Shown here piece by piece: positions 15,374 to 25,227 of a stretch of DNA of 43,334 bases. Numbering within the stretch: position 1 is the first letter of the stretch; each line of letters starts with the position of its first letter. Location of the stretch: contig JAUQOU010000014.1 in the NCBI GenBank assembly GCA_030550715.1, forward strand, positions 1-43,334, written 5' to 3'. The translations under genes were made by a program, and so were the position numbers. The stretch is from a bacterium. Lineage in GTDB: Bacteria; Calescibacteriota; Calescibacteriia; Calescibacteriales; Calescibacteriaceae. The notes beneath the pieces were generated by a model that saw only the letters and a program-made list of their open reading frames with translations, ran no database searches and was not told the DNA's origin.

Positions 15374-15838
15374 ATGAAAATTTTCCCCTGCGCGCTAATC
15401 CATTTTTTTCTTATCTCCTTATTCTTTTTTTCATCATCTCTTGCTGATGAGAGCAAAAACGAAACCTTTTCGGGTAGTACAACCTACTACTTTGATAATT
15501 ACTCTCTTCCTCCTGAACTCAAAAAGAGGGCTGAATACCTTTTTGAGATTTTGAGGTGTCCAACCTGCCAGAATATACCGATAAAAGAATCCTACTCTCA
15601 GGTTGCGGAAGTTATGAAAAGGGTCATAATTGAGAAACTAAAAGAAGGTTGGACAGATGACCAGATAATAAATTTTTTCGTCCAGAGATACGGTGATGAA
15701 GTCCTTTTAAAACCTAAGTTTGATTTTTTCTATCTTATTCCTTTTGCGGTTCTTGGTGTGGGGATTTTAACTGTTTTTCTTCTTTTTCTTCGCCCTTTGA
15801 ATAAAGAAAAGAAAGGCAACAAAAAAGGGAATGAGTGA
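15374..15838 (+). CDS. ccmH: cytochrome c-type biogenesis protein CcmH (CycL/NrfF type)
   Basis: Membrane-anchored thiol-disulfide protein that handles apocytochrome c cysteines for the CcmF heme lyase. The 154 residues comprise a signal sequence (1-24), a periplasmic helical domain with the redox motif LRCPTCQN (Cys62 and Cys65), the conserved GWTDDQIINFFVQRYGDEVLLKP block (95-117), and a C-terminal membrane helix (about 120-142) with a Lys-rich tail. The start lies 21 nt after the tmRNA CCA end, with no terminator or ribosome site between, so the message may arise from the tmRNA transcript. The 3' end overlaps the convergent 780-aa gene by 72 nt. Confidence 0.93.
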   Translation: MKIFPCALIHFFLISLFFFSSSLADESKNETFSGSTTYYFDNYSLPPELKKRAEYLFEILRCPTCQNIPIKESYSQVAEVMKRVIIEKLKEGWTDDQIINFFVQRYGDEVLLKPKFDFFYLIPFAVLGVGILTVFLLFLRPLNKEKKGNKKGNE

Positions 15839-18109
15839 ATATGCATTTATATCAAATGTTTTGCAACTTAATACCGTTCCTGCTCCACCACCTAACCTTT
15901 TTAAGGTTGTGTCAACTATGAATTCTGATTCAAAATACTTGCTGGTGTTTCCCGCCTCATCCATAGCGTAAGCTGAAAATGAGTATCTCCCATCGGGAAG
16001 ATTTGAAAATGAAATTAGCAAATTCCCTCCGTTTCTTATTATGTTCTGAATTTGACTTTCTCTGCTGAATGTCCAGAAAATCTTTATTTTTTCGGGAGGT
16101 GAAGAATCGTCTTCCGCTTGCAAAAGTATCTTCCCGCTTGGTTCAAATGTTACTCTCTGCGGAAATTCAGCAATTTTAATTTTCGGTGGATCCAGGTCAA
16201 CCTGAAATTCTTCTTCAAAGATTTCACTTGTGTTATCTGCTGGGTCTCTTACCCTAAAACAAAGATGGTATTTTTTACCGTTCTCTACTCCGTATATTCT
16301 TCCTTCTCCAAATGGCTCATTTATCTCAATAGATATTGTCTTCCCCCACTGCGAAAAACATGTCTTTCTCATCTCAGATACTATTTCTTCTACGAAATAC
16401 TCAAGGTATCCGAACGAGAAAAAGTTATCTTTCATCTGAACTACTACTTTTAAATTTTCATATCTTGTCTTTGGTGGGGGGGAGAAAACCTTGACTATTT
16501 TTGGCGGTGTCTTATCTATTATTATTTCTTCTTCTTTTATGTCTGTTGAGTTTCCTCTAAGGTCGTTTATCCATATATAAGCTTTGTAGATTCCTTCGCT
16601 CACATCTTGAATTATCTCTGCCTCTTTTTTGAATTTCTTCTCTATTTTCAGAACCTCTTTTCCGTTCTGCTTCAGGACTATGTTTGCAGTAAGATAGTTA
16701 TCTGTGGATAAAAACTCCTCTACTGACCTATCTTGTGATAGATCTTCTGCTTTTATGTTTACTTTTAGGTTTTTCCAGTATTTTTTCACTTCTACTTGTG
16801 AGTCGGGGGGTTCTCTATCTACTAAAAATCTTGTTTTCAGAGATGTCTCGTTTATGTTCCCGTATATATTTTTCCCTATGACTTGAATTTCGTGCTTGCC
16901 TTGAACAAGGTTAGTTATTGATATACTGAAAGTTCCTTTTTCGTTCTTTTTTATCCACGAACTCCACACTCCGTTATCTACTCTGAAAGATATTTCATTT
17001 GTCTCGCTGTCGTTAGCCGATATTTCAAGCTCAACTCTCTCTGAATTTATTATTTTTGCGGGTGTTTTCAAGAAATATAGTGAAGGTGATTTTACATCTG
17101 CCGGCTTTTCATCAAATTCAAGTGATATGCTGTCTTCTCCTTCTGTATTTCCAGATGTAATCAATTTTGACTGATATGCTTTTACTATTTTTACCGAAAA
17201 AAAGCTCAGAATTGGAAAAGAAATGGGTTTATAATCTATGTTTCCTAAATAAAGATATATGATATATGAAGTAAGTTTTTTGATTCTTCCGTAGAATTCG
17301 TCTCTGCTTACCTTTGCAAGTCCGCTTATATCTTCATAGTTTATTTCATTTTCTACTTTTGTATCACATACGCCGAAGTTTATCACCATTGTTCCCCTAT
17401 ATAAACTCATTTCTCCTTCTATTTTTCTCACATCGGGTAGCCAGCTCAGAATATCTACGGTTATAGGAACCTGAAATCTTGTCCAGATATTAAATGTTTT
17501 TCCCATAGCTATGCCTATTTGAACCTGCATTTCTGCCTTTGCGAGATAATCAAAAGAGCATTTCTCATCTCTTCCTTTCTCTGGGATGATGCTTAATAAC
17601 CAGAGTTTCACATCAACATATGCCTTTTCGGGTTTCTGCTTCAGAATTGTGAAACCTTCGGGAAAGAACTCTTTTATGATGTATGGGGGTATTTCTGTTC
17701 TGAAAATTCCTCCGTATTTTTGCAGTATCTCTTTTATATGATTTAGAGTCAGTGTCGCTCTCACATGAGAAGAAAATGTTTGTGGTTCTACATAAAGCGG
17801 AGAGTCGCAGTTTGTTTTGAGCATGCAGAAAGTCCATGAACACTTTGAAGAACAAGAGTAAGGGTCTCCGGAAGACCCGGTATATTTCACTTCTAAATAA
17901 GGGTCGTCTGGGGTTAGTTGTAGAGGAGGAACTTGAATGAAATATTTATCTTCATTACCTGCGAAATCGTTTATTCCCTGAAACTCTAAAAACAAAATAT
18001 CACTTTTTGAACTCCGATAACTTAAAGCTATGATTATGAATGTTAAAATAAGGCAAGAGACCGCTTTTCTTGTTGCTTGCACAAATTTAATTTTAATGAT
18101 GATATACAT
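15767..18109 (-). CDS. large exported protein with Ig-like repeats and a C-terminal Cys-TM-basic tail
   Basis: A 780-residue protein I cannot name. A signal/anchor segment (about 12-32) is followed by a unique region (35-340) with several Cys, including a cluster at 86-101. Four Ig-like beta domains follow (about 345-432, 433-533, 534-638, 639-733), separated by D-x-x-P-P linkers at 431-435, 532-536 and 638-642. The first resembles domains in the 1341-aa protein at 21091: RVDNGVWSSW, then G-K-H-E and a final F-L-V-D strand. The C-terminus has GGGAG, Cys749, a short hydrophobic helix (757-770) and a run of Lys. This resembles MYXO-CTERM-type sorting signals and suggests surface anchoring. The 3' end overlaps ccmH; the gene is divergent from rapZ. 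Confidence 0.75.
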   Translation of the reverse strand: MYIIIKIKFVQATRKAVSCLILTFIIIALSYRSSKSDILFLEFQGINDFAGNEDKYFIQVPPLQLTPDDPYLEVKYTGSSGDPYSCSSKCSWTFCMLKTNCDSPLYVEPQTFSSHVRATLTLNHIKEILQKYGGIFRTEIPPYIIKEFFPEGFTILKQKPEKAYVDVKLWLLSIIPEKGRDEKCSFDYLAKAEMQVQIGIAMGKTFNIWTRFQVPITVDILSWLPDVRKIEGEMSLYRGTMVINFGVCDTKVENEINYEDISGLAKVSRDEFYGRIKKLTSYIIYLYLGNIDYKPISFPILSFFSVKIVKAYQSKLITSGNTEGEDSISLEFDEKPADVKSPSLYFLKTPAKIINSERVELEISANDSETNEISFRVDNGVWSSWIKKNEKGTFSISITNLVQGKHEIQVIGKNIYGNINETSLKTRFLVDREPPDSQVEVKKYWKNLKVNIKAEDLSQDRSVEEFLSTDNYLTANIVLKQNGKEVLKIEKKFKKEAEIIQDVSEGIYKAYIWINDLRGNSTDIKEEEIIIDKTPPKIVKVFSPPPKTRYENLKVVVQMKDNFFSFGYLEYFVEEIVSEMRKTCFSQWGKTISIEINEPFGEGRIYGVENGKKYHLCFRVRDPADNTSEIFEEEFQVDLDPPKIKIAEFPQRVTFEPSGKILLQAEDDSSPPEKIKIFWTFSRESQIQNIIRNGGNLLISFSNLPDGRYSFSAYAMDEAGNTSKYFESEFIVDTTLKRLGGGAGTVLSCKTFDINAYSLIPFFVAFLFFIQRAKKKKKNS

Positions 18110-18276
18110 TTCAGGTAAAGAATTTTGCTCGCTTTTCCTGAATTATTCACTATTGATTCTTTCCATTACTAATCTTTCATATATATGGAACATTTACCTT
18201 ATATTGCGTCTGCCTACTTTATTTTTTGGGTTGCGGTGATAACTCTTACGATTTATATTTTAAAGGAGTAACTCTG

Positions 18277-19146
18277 ATGAGAATTCTTTTTATAACAGGA
18301 ATTTCCGGGTCGGGAAAAACAACGGTGCTAAAATCACTTGAAGACATTGGATACTATCCCGTTGATAATATACCTGTTGAGATGATTTATGATTTTTTGA
18401 ACCTTGCGGCAAAAGCGAACATAAGTAAAGTCGCCCTGAGCCTGTTTTTCAAAGATAAAGAGGTCGTGAGAAAATTTCTGGACCTGCGAGAAAAACTCAA
18501 GTCAGACATGAAAGATTCGGAAATTTATCTTGTTTTTTTAGACGCTTCCGACGACGCTATACTGAGAAGATATAAAGAAACAAGAAGAAAGCATCCTTTA
18601 TCAGACATCACTACTTCAACCTCGGATGCGATAAGGAAAGAAAGAGAGATTTTGCAAGATATTCAGGAAGTCGCTGATATAAAGATAGATTCAACAAATA
18701 TGAATATACACGAGCTCAGGGAAAAAGTAAAGAGCATTTTCGGAGATGAAAAATCTGATGATTTTTTTGTGCAGATTTACTCCTTCGGATTCAGATATGG
18801 TATCCCGCAAGAATCAGACATGGTTTTTGATGTGAGATTTATAAGAAATCCGAATTTTGACCCGGAACTCAAAAGGTTTGACGGGACGAAAAAAGAAGTA
18901 CAGGATTATATTTTCCAGGATGAGAACGCAAGAAAATACCTTGAGATGATGAAAGATATGTTGAAATTTCTTATTGAAAGGTTCAAGAAGGAAGGGAAAC
19001 ACTTTGCTACAATATCTGTGGGCTGTACTGGTGGAAGACATAGGTCAGTAGCTTTTGCAGAAAAACTCAAAGAATTTATAGAAAAAGAGAGCAAGGTGAA
19101 AGTTATAGTCACACACAGAGATAAAGATAAAGATCCTGTGATTTGA
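18277..19146 (+). CDS. rapZ: RNase adapter / nucleotide-binding protein RapZ (YvcJ)
   Basis: A 289-residue RapZ/YvcJ protein. The N-terminal P-loop GISGSGKTT (8-16) is followed by the YYPVDNIP block; the C-terminal domain has SFGFRYGIP, the VFDVRFIRNP strand and the signature GCTGGRHRSV. In E. coli RapZ guides RNase E to the GlmZ sRNA and senses amino-sugar precursors; in Bacillus YvcJ has GTPase activity. I chose ATG 18277 because AAAGGAG lies 10 nt upstream and the length then matches the family; an earlier codon at 18226 has no such site. The usual neighbours hprK and ptsN are not here. It is followed by atpA after 109 nt. Confidence 0.95.
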   Translation: MRILFITGISGSGKTTVLKSLEDIGYYPVDNIPVEMIYDFLNLAAKANISKVALSLFFKDKEVVRKFLDLREKLKSDMKDSEIYLVFLDASDDAILRRYKETRRKHPLSDITTSTSDAIRKEREILQDIQEVADIKIDSTNMNIHELREKVKSIFGDEKSDDFFVQIYSFGFRYGIPQESDMVFDVRFIRNPNFDPELKRFDGTKKEVQDYIFQDENARKYLEMMKDMLKFLIERFKKEGKHFATISVGCTGGRHRSVAFAEKLKEFIEKESKVKVIVTHRDKDKDPVI

Positions 19147-19255
19147 CCTGACTTTTCGGTGAGCTCTTTTCAAACAAAATATTTTGCAAAATTCTTGAGT
19201 TTTTCTTTCTTTTCTTTTTCTTATTCATTATCTAAAAATAAAGGAGGTTATTCAT

Positions 19256-20782
19256 ATGATAGGGGCTGAAGAGGTATCTCAGGTAATTAAAGAGAGAATA
19301 AAGAGCGCTGATTTTGAAGCGAAGTTTGATGAAATAGGTATAGTGACCTATGTTGGAGATTATATAGCTCGCGCTTATGGACTGTGGGAGGCGATGGCTG
19401 GTGAGGTCGTTGAGTTTTCATCAGGACAAAAAGGAATAATTCTGAACCTTGAAGAAGAGTCAGTAGGAATCGCAATAATGGGTTCAACAGAAGGAATAAA
19501 AGAAGGAGATATAGTAAAAAGAACTGGAAAACTCTTTCATGTTCCTGTCGGAAAAGCGGTTTTAGGAAGGGTTATAAACGCTATTGGAGAGCCATTGGAT
19601 GGTCTTGGACCGATTTCATACGAGGAAACGAGATTTGTTGAGTTGAAAGCGCCGGGAGTTATAATGCGTCAGCCGGTCAGGGAACCACTGCAAACAGGAA
19701 TAAAAGCAATAGATGCGATGATTCCAATAGGAAGAGGGCAAAGAGAGCTGATAATAGGTGATAGACAAACCGGTAAAACAACTATTGCCATTGATACGAT
19801 AATAAACCAGAAAAACGCTAATCCGCCGGTTTATTGCATTTATGTCGCCATAGGTCAAAAACTTCAAGCAATAGCGCAGGTTATAGATACTTTAAGGAGA
19901 TATGGAGCGATGGATTACACAGTTGTTGTTTCCGCTTCTGCATCAGAACCTCCGACTTTGCAATACATAGCACCTTATGTCGGCTGCACAATAGGGGAGT
20001 ATTTCAGAGATAGGGGCATGCATGCTCTTGTGGTCTACGATGACCTTTCAAAGCATGCTCAAGCATATAGAGCCCTTGCTCTCTTGCTCAGAAGACCGCC
20101 GGGAAGAGAAGCATATCCAGGAGATGTCTTTTATCTTCACTCCCGACTTTTGGAGAGGGCGGCGAAGCTCAAAGATGAACTCGGCGGTGGCTCTCTGACC
20201 GCCCTACCCATAATAGAAACACAAGCGGGAGATGTTTCAGCATATATACCCACAAATGTTATATCTATTACAGATGGACAGATTTACCTTGAGCCGGAAC
20301 TTTTTTACGCCGGAATCCGTCCCGCCATAAATGTTGGAATCTCTGTCTCCCGTGTCGGAGGAAACGCTCAGATAAAAGCGATGAAAAAAGTTGCGGGTAT
20401 GCTCCGACTTGAACTCGCTCAGTACAGAGAACTTGAAACATTCGCACAGTTCGGCTCAGACCTTGACGCTGCAACCCTGAAACAAATTGAAAGAGGAAGA
20501 CGACTCACAGAAATACTAAAACAAAACCCAAGAGAAGTCCTTGATGTAGAAAAACAGGTAGTTATAATATACGCTGGAACTCGTGGTTATCTTGATAAAT
20601 ACCCAGTTCAGCTATGCCGAAAATACGAAGAAGAACTCTATAAATTCCTCGATTCAAAATATCCAGATATACTCAAAGATATAAGGGAAAGGAAAGATTT
20701 AACTCCTGATATAGAGGAGAGGTTGAAAAAAGCCCTTGAAGATTTCGACTCTTATTTTTCATCTCTTGTGAGGCAACTTTAA
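19256..20782 (+). CDS. atpA: F1F0 ATP synthase subunit alpha
   Basis: Non-catalytic nucleotide-binding subunit of the F1 sector. The 508 residues are full length. Walker A is GDRQTGKT (168-175, Lys174), and the arginine-finger region [14 protein letters not shown] is present. The N-terminal beta-barrel and the C-terminal helical domain are intact, so it is a true alpha and not a V-type paralogue. The ribosome site AAAGGAGGT lies 9 nt before the ATG. No other atp gene is next to it: rapZ precedes it and a large surface-protein gene follows, so the ATP synthase genes must be dispersed. Confidence 0.98.
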   Translation: MIGAEEVSQVIKERIKSADFEAKFDEIGIVTYVGDYIARAYGLWEAMAGEVVEFSSGQKGIILNLEEESVGIAIMGSTEGIKEGDIVKRTGKLFHVPVGKAVLGRVINAIGEPLDGLGPISYEETRFVELKAPGVIMRQPVREPLQTGIKAIDAMIPIGRGQRELIIGDRQTGKTTIAIDTIINQKNANPPVYCIYVAIGQKLQAIAQVIDTLRRYGAMDYTVVVSASASEPPTLQYIAPYVGCTIGEYFRDRGMHALVVYDDLSKHAQAYRALALLLRRPPGREAYPGDVFYLHSRLLERAAKLKDELGGGSLTALPIIETQAGDVSAYIPTNVISITDGQIYLEPELFYAGIRPAINVGISVSRVGGNAQIKAMKKVAGMLRLELAQYRELETFAQFGSDLDAATLKQIERGRRLTEILKQNPREVLDVEKQVVIIYAGTRGYLDKYPVQLCRKYEEELYKFLDSKYPDILKDIRERKDLTPDIEERLKKALEDFDSYFSSLVRQL

Positions 20783-21090
20783 TATTTGCTTGTGCTAACT
20801 TTTCTGAACTCCGCGTTTTTTATAACCACCAAAACAATTCTCAAGATAGTTTTTAGAACTGGGCAGAAGATAAATTTTACTCACCGAAATTTTTTGTGCA
20901 ACAATTAAAAAGATCTGTAAAGTTTGGAAAAAAAAGACAAAAAATCAAATTTTTGACGTGAAAAATCTTTTTATCGTTATCTTCCCCTTATCTGACAAGG
21001 GAAAGAAAAATGTTCATTTTGCTTGACTTTTCCAAAAAGAGTGATTATTATTTTGGTATGGAAAAATATCTAACAAGGAGGTATATAGTT
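20783..21090 (+). other. intergenic region upstream of the 1341-aa surface-protein gene
   Basis: About 308 nt without a supportable gene. A hairpin CCCTT-ATCTGAC-AAGGG lies near 20983-21003 and closely resembles one upstream of the HU gene. The last bases hold the strong ribosome site AAGGAGGT (21076-21083). A promoter is expected but no clear pair is visible. Confidence 0.5.
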
Positions 21091-24000
21091 ATGGGTAAAA
21101 AACTTCTGTGGGGTTTGGTTGGTGTCTTTGGCTTTATACTTTTTATCACAGTAGGTCAGTCGGAAGCAAAGAGAATATATGAAATGCACCACGCGATAAC
21201 AAGAGATACAGGCAACCCATATACTGTTGGTCCGAAAGACCCGATAAGGTGGGGAGGGCTTCCGCAGGTTGCACCCGGTTTTATAACTCGTGAAGCACTT
21301 GAAAAACACAATGTTGTGGTAAGAATAACGAATTCCGGAATGCAAGAGATAGCAAATTTCATTTCAGACATTTTGCAATCCGACCCTTCTGTTGCTAATC
21401 TTATAGACCTTCTTGCAAGACAGTTCCTTGATAGATGCACAGATACCAAAGTTGTAGGGGATCTATGGGATTCTCTTTTTGATTTCCAGCAGTGGCTAAC
21501 AAATAACTACCCGAACGACCCAACATATAGCTACTATTTCAGAAACGCTACTATGGCTTGTGGAATAACTACTACATCATCGCTCTGGCAGTATGGAGAA
21601 GGTTTAACACATTGCTTCGGAAACGGAATCTTCTTTGAATATATTGCAGGATACAACCCGACAGGAACATGGGATTCGGGAACAAATATGTGTAAGAACG
21701 ACGGAAAAGGACTTTTCTCTATGTGTCTGCCTATTCCTTTGCTGAACGATGAAGGAGCACCGCTGTGCGTCAACGCGGTGATCTTCGGACAAGAAAGAAA
21801 TAAGGTTGTTGGAACTCTTGCTAACCCAATCCAATACTATTCAGGTGGTTTCAGCTGGCCACCTTTTGGAAAATGTGGAAGAGAACTCCCCGGAATTTGT
21901 CCAACTTCGCAGGGATGGGATAACTATTACTTTATAGATAGAGTTACAGGCAACAGGTTGATTCTTGATTACAATAGAAATAATATAAGAGTTACTCTTC
22001 AAGGTAATATAGGAACAGATTTGCCTGCTACCGCGACGTGTGAAGGAGACCTTACAGAACACACAACAGATGACCGACTTGATATAGGAATAGAAATAGG
22101 AAACTTCGAGATATCCTTGACTTTTGTTTCTCCTTTTGTCGATTCGCAGACAAGGTATGTAGATTGCAATTGGGTGGGTTCGTGTCAGTTCAAAGCAGGG
22201 GTCACCACGTTTCCGAATGACCTCTCATACTGTTTCAAGAACGCTGCTGCGGTGAATGACGATCATATATGCGACCCACAATTTGATAGAGGTATAACTC
22301 AATACCAATACAAGCCCGAAAGAGTTATCGCAAACTACATAAACGGAAGAGCATTTGTGAGAATACCACTTTTAGCCCTGCGACTTGGTATCCAAATAAA
22401 AGGTAATTTCAGAGATTGGACATCTTACAAAGATTGGGAGCACATGGTAAGAGGTCTTGGAATAAACCTCAAGTTCCTTGATGTTGTGGCTGGGGTAGCG
22501 TATGACTTTGTTCCTATGGCAAGTAGTGCTACCACACCTGCTTGCTGGGCTACTTCTTGGAACCAGGTTGGTTCTGTTCAGTACTGCCCGGAGTACAGAG
22601 TATCACAGAAGTTTGCAAAAACTCTGCTCTGGCTTGACGCTGTTTTGAGAATGCTAGCGGTAGATAACTTCAACGTAAGTTGTATTCCAAGCCACACTGT
22701 AAGCCAGTACAATACTTGTGTTGCCTATTTCTTATTCCCCGGTCAGGTCTTTGATTTAAAAAGCATAATAGATAGCATAAACCCGATATCACATCCGTTG
22801 GAGGAGGTAGTTTATGTTGGTCCTACAGCTTATTACGAATTGAAGTCAAACAAAATATTTATAGATTTTGGTTTCACGAATGATTTTTGGGCAGATAGTG
22901 CGGGAATCTTGCTTGCTATGAATGTAGGGGTAGATATAAGGTATGTTCTTTGGAGTTCTTCTGCGACAAGTATAACATTCGTCAAGAGAGATTACTCTGT
23001 GTTTAACGATTATGTTTCTACATGTGTTCAGTTTGCTTCTTTCGTTACTGCTGCAACAAGTCCAATCGTACCAATAGCAGAGTGCCAGCCGCAGACAGGT
23101 TGTCCATCATCAGTAAGAACAGTTGATGCGTGTCCTATAGTCAACGGTGGAAACGCTAACTTTGTATTCAAGACCGAAGCTTTACCACAAGCTCCTTCAT
23201 CTCCAACGCTTGCCGAAGGTAGATATGGATACTCTCTGACAAACTACTATATTGGTATAGGAATTCACCACAACCTTATTTCAAGGATACTTTACGAAGC
23301 GATAGGAGATGGACTTGCTTGTATATGGGTAGATAAGTACACTCCAATGCTCGGAGGATTTGCTGGTGGCTTCCTCAAAACTGACTCGTTCGGATTCTTT
23401 ATGCCCATGCTCAAAGATAAATACCCAGGAAAAGAGATGGCAATAGAGATTATACCAAACTACAAAGACCCAGGGAACCCATCAGGAAACTCTGGTGGAG
23501 CTGCTTCTTACAATAGACCTCTTTCTGTTGTAGCATACGCAAAAACAGGCGGTCCAACTTTCAGACCTGTCCTTTCTGTCTACGCACAGGGTTCAACAAG
23601 AGTTGATTTCTGGGCTGAATTCTTGAGAAATGCAACTTATGGTAGCAGTTTTACGATGTTCGTTCAGCCCACAACATGGTTTGATACCGCTGACCTTATG
23701 ATAGATATTCCTTATGTTGACCTATCGTTCAATGTCATAACAACAGGAAATATTACGGACCCGATGGCTTCCCAGACATGGATGAGAATATTTGGTCTTA
23801 CAGTAGGTATTCAACTTTCTGTTGATATAGACATAGTTCCTTGTGTCTCACCTGATTGTGCGAGAACTGTGGAGTTCCCGGGATTAGATTCAACTGACTT
23901 TACAAAACCTCTCACATCTTATTACAGGGATTACTATGGTAACCCGGTCCCTGATCCATCTAAGGGTGGGAACTACTTTCCAAACGGCGGTACATTTGCA

Positions 24001-25116
24001 CGTGTGATAGACCTGACGCTGTATGTTGACCCAGATGTGAGATACTTTATCGCATATAACACGAACGCTTTGGGGTTGAGTGGTTCTGATTGGGCTGAAA
24101 TACTTGGCAATATCTTACCCGTCATACTGAACGCTGTTGCAGGAGCTAAGCTGAGATTGGCATTTGACCCAGCAGCTCTTATACAGATACCTATTGCGTT
24201 TAACTTCCCGTGGGTGGGTCCTGAATTTGGTACTACTCTTGCCTACGACCAACCGTTTGCTGGTAATCCAAAAGATAACATAGGGGACTACTTTGAGATT
24301 TTCATTCACTGGCAGGGAAGAACAGGGTTAGGAAGGTTAATAAAACTTCTGAAATCTTTTGGAGTTGATATTGTGAATATAATAGGAGGGGTAGCAGGAC
24401 TCTCTGCTCCGCCAGCTGCAATTAATGTTCACCTCGCGAACGCGAATGGAAACGGAAACGGATTCAAGGTTACACCTCCTGAAACTCTGATAACCTACAC
24501 ATCTGACCCGCATGCACTTTACACAAAAATTGGCTTTTCTGCGTTCTCTCCTCAATCTTCAAGGTTCAAGTATTCTTGGCGACTTGATGGTGGTACATGG
24601 AACTTGTGGCAAGAAGAGAACTCGGTTGTTCTCACGCACCTTCTTGAAGGTTGGCACACCTTTGAGGTCAGAGCAAGAGATGAGAATAAGCTGATTGACC
24701 CAACACCTGCACGCTTTGTTTTCAGAGTGGATACACTCGGTCCAGATATAAGGATCTCTGGTCCAGAGCTTGTGAGAGGTGAGAGAGCGAGGTTCTTTGT
24801 TGATGTGAAAGATGCACAGGCAAAGAAATCAGAAACGCTTGTTGCATGGAGAGTAGATAACGGAGAATTCGGAGAGTGGGTGCCAGCGTCTGAGTTAAGC
24901 TATGTTGACCTTGACTCTCTATCAAAAGGTGAGCACATTCTTGAAATCAAGGCAAAAGACGATGTAGGAAATATATCAACATACTCTCACAGGTTCTTTG
25001 TGACAGAGAAAGTTGGAGTATTAGGATGTTCTGCATCTGCTGGATTTTCGGGATTTGGAGTTTTACTCTTTGCTCTTTCATTACTCTTCACTGTGATAAG
25101 AAGGAGGGTTGAGTAA
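21091..25116 (+). CDS. very large exported surface protein, unknown function, C-terminal Cys-TM-basic tail
   Basis: A 1341-residue protein I do not recognise. It begins with a signal peptide (MGKKLLWGLVGVFGFILFI, cleavage near GQSEA, about 20-26). The main body (about 30-1125) is beta-rich, with alternating hydrophobic strands and many Cys, which fits an oxidised extracytoplasmic environment. Two Ig-like domains follow (about 1131-1218 and 1219-1305), each with an R-x-D-x-G-x-(W/F)-x-x-W motif and a closing F-R-V-D or F-F-V-T strand. The C-terminus is GCSASAGFSGFG with Cys1313, a hydrophobic helix (1322-1336) and RRR. The start at ATG 21091 has AAGGAGGT 7 nt upstream; an upstream open stretch from 21010 lacks one. 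A strong terminator follows. High expression is plausible. Confidence 0.8.
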   Translation: MGKKLLWGLVGVFGFILFITVGQSEAKRIYEMHHAITRDTGNPYTVGPKDPIRWGGLPQVAPGFITREALEKHNVVVRITNSGMQEIANFISDILQSDPSVANLIDLLARQFLDRCTDTKVVGDLWDSLFDFQQWLTNNYPNDPTYSYYFRNATMACGITTTSSLWQYGEGLTHCFGNGIFFEYIAGYNPTGTWDSGTNMCKNDGKGLFSMCLPIPLLNDEGAPLCVNAVIFGQERNKVVGTLANPIQYYSGGFSWPPFGKCGRELPGICPTSQGWDNYYFIDRVTGNRLILDYNRNNIRVTLQGNIGTDLPATATCEGDLTEHTTDDRLDIGIEIGNFEISLTFVSPFVDSQTRYVDCNWVGSCQFKAGVTTFPNDLSYCFKNAAAVNDDHICDPQFDRGITQYQYKPERVIANYINGRAFVRIPLLALRLGIQIKGNFRDWTSYKDWEHMVRGLGINLKFLDVVAGVAYDFVPMASSATTPACWATSWNQVGSVQYCPEYRVSQKFAKTLLWLDAVLRMLAVDNFNVSCIPSHTVSQYNTCVAYFLFPGQVFDLKSIIDSINPISHPLEEVVYVGPTAYYELKSNKIFIDFGFTNDFWADSAGILLAMNVGVDIRYVLWSSSATSITFVKRDYSVFNDYVSTCVQFASFVTAATSPIVPIAECQPQTGCPSSVRTVDACPIVNGGNANFVFKTEALPQAPSSPTLAEGRYGYSLTNYYIGIGIHHNLISRILYEAIGDGLACIWVDKYTPMLGGFAGGFLKTDSFGFFMPMLKDKYPGKEMAIEIIPNYKDPGNPSGNSGGAASYNRPLSVVAYAKTGGPTFRPVLSVYAQGSTRVDFWAEFLRNATYGSSFTMFVQPTTWFDTADLMIDIPYVDLSFNVITTGNITDPMASQTWMRIFGLTVGIQLSVDIDIVPCVSPDCARTVEFPGLDSTDFTKPLTSYYRDYYGNPVPDPSKGGNYFPNGGTFARVIDLTLYVDPDVRYFIAYNTNALGLSGSDWAEILGNILPVILNAVAGAKLRLAFDPAALIQIPIAFNFPWVGPEFGTTLAYDQPFAGNPKDNIGDYFEIFIHWQGRTGLGRLIKLLKSFGVDIVNIIGGVAGLSAPPAAINVHLANANGNGNGFKVTPPETLITYTSDPHALYTKIGFSAFSPQSSRFKYSWRLDGGTWNLWQEENSVVLTHLLEGWHTFEVRARDENKLIDPTPARFVFRVDTLGPDIRISGPELVRGERARFFVDVKDAQAKKSETLVAWRVDNGEFGEWVPASELSYVDLDSLSKGEHILEIKAKDDVGNISTYSHRFFVTEKVGVLGCSASAGFSGFGVLLFALSLLFTVIRRRVE

Positions 25117-25135
25117 TCAGGGTTCGCAGATAGGG

Positions 25136-25167
25136 AAAAGGGCGGGAGAAGTTACCCGCCCTTTTTT
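25136..25167 (+). terminator. intrinsic terminator after the 1341-aa surface-protein gene
   Basis: An 11-bp stem AAAAGGGCGGG (25136-25146) with CCCGCCCTTTT (25155-25165) closes an 8-nt loop, and T residues continue after it. Confidence 0.93.
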
Positions 25168-25213
25168 CTTTTAATTTTTTTCTCTGTTTCTTTTCCTTTT
25201 TAGGTTTGAACCT

Positions 25214-25219
25214 TAAATT
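25214..25219 (+). promoter_or_regulatory. Putative leaderless -10 box of gspG
   Basis: TAAATT ends exactly 8 nt before the gspG ATG, with an all A/T gap and no Shine-Dalgarno. This lies just after a terminator, so a new promoter is needed here. Confidence 0.45.
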
Positions 25220-25227
25220 TATTTATT

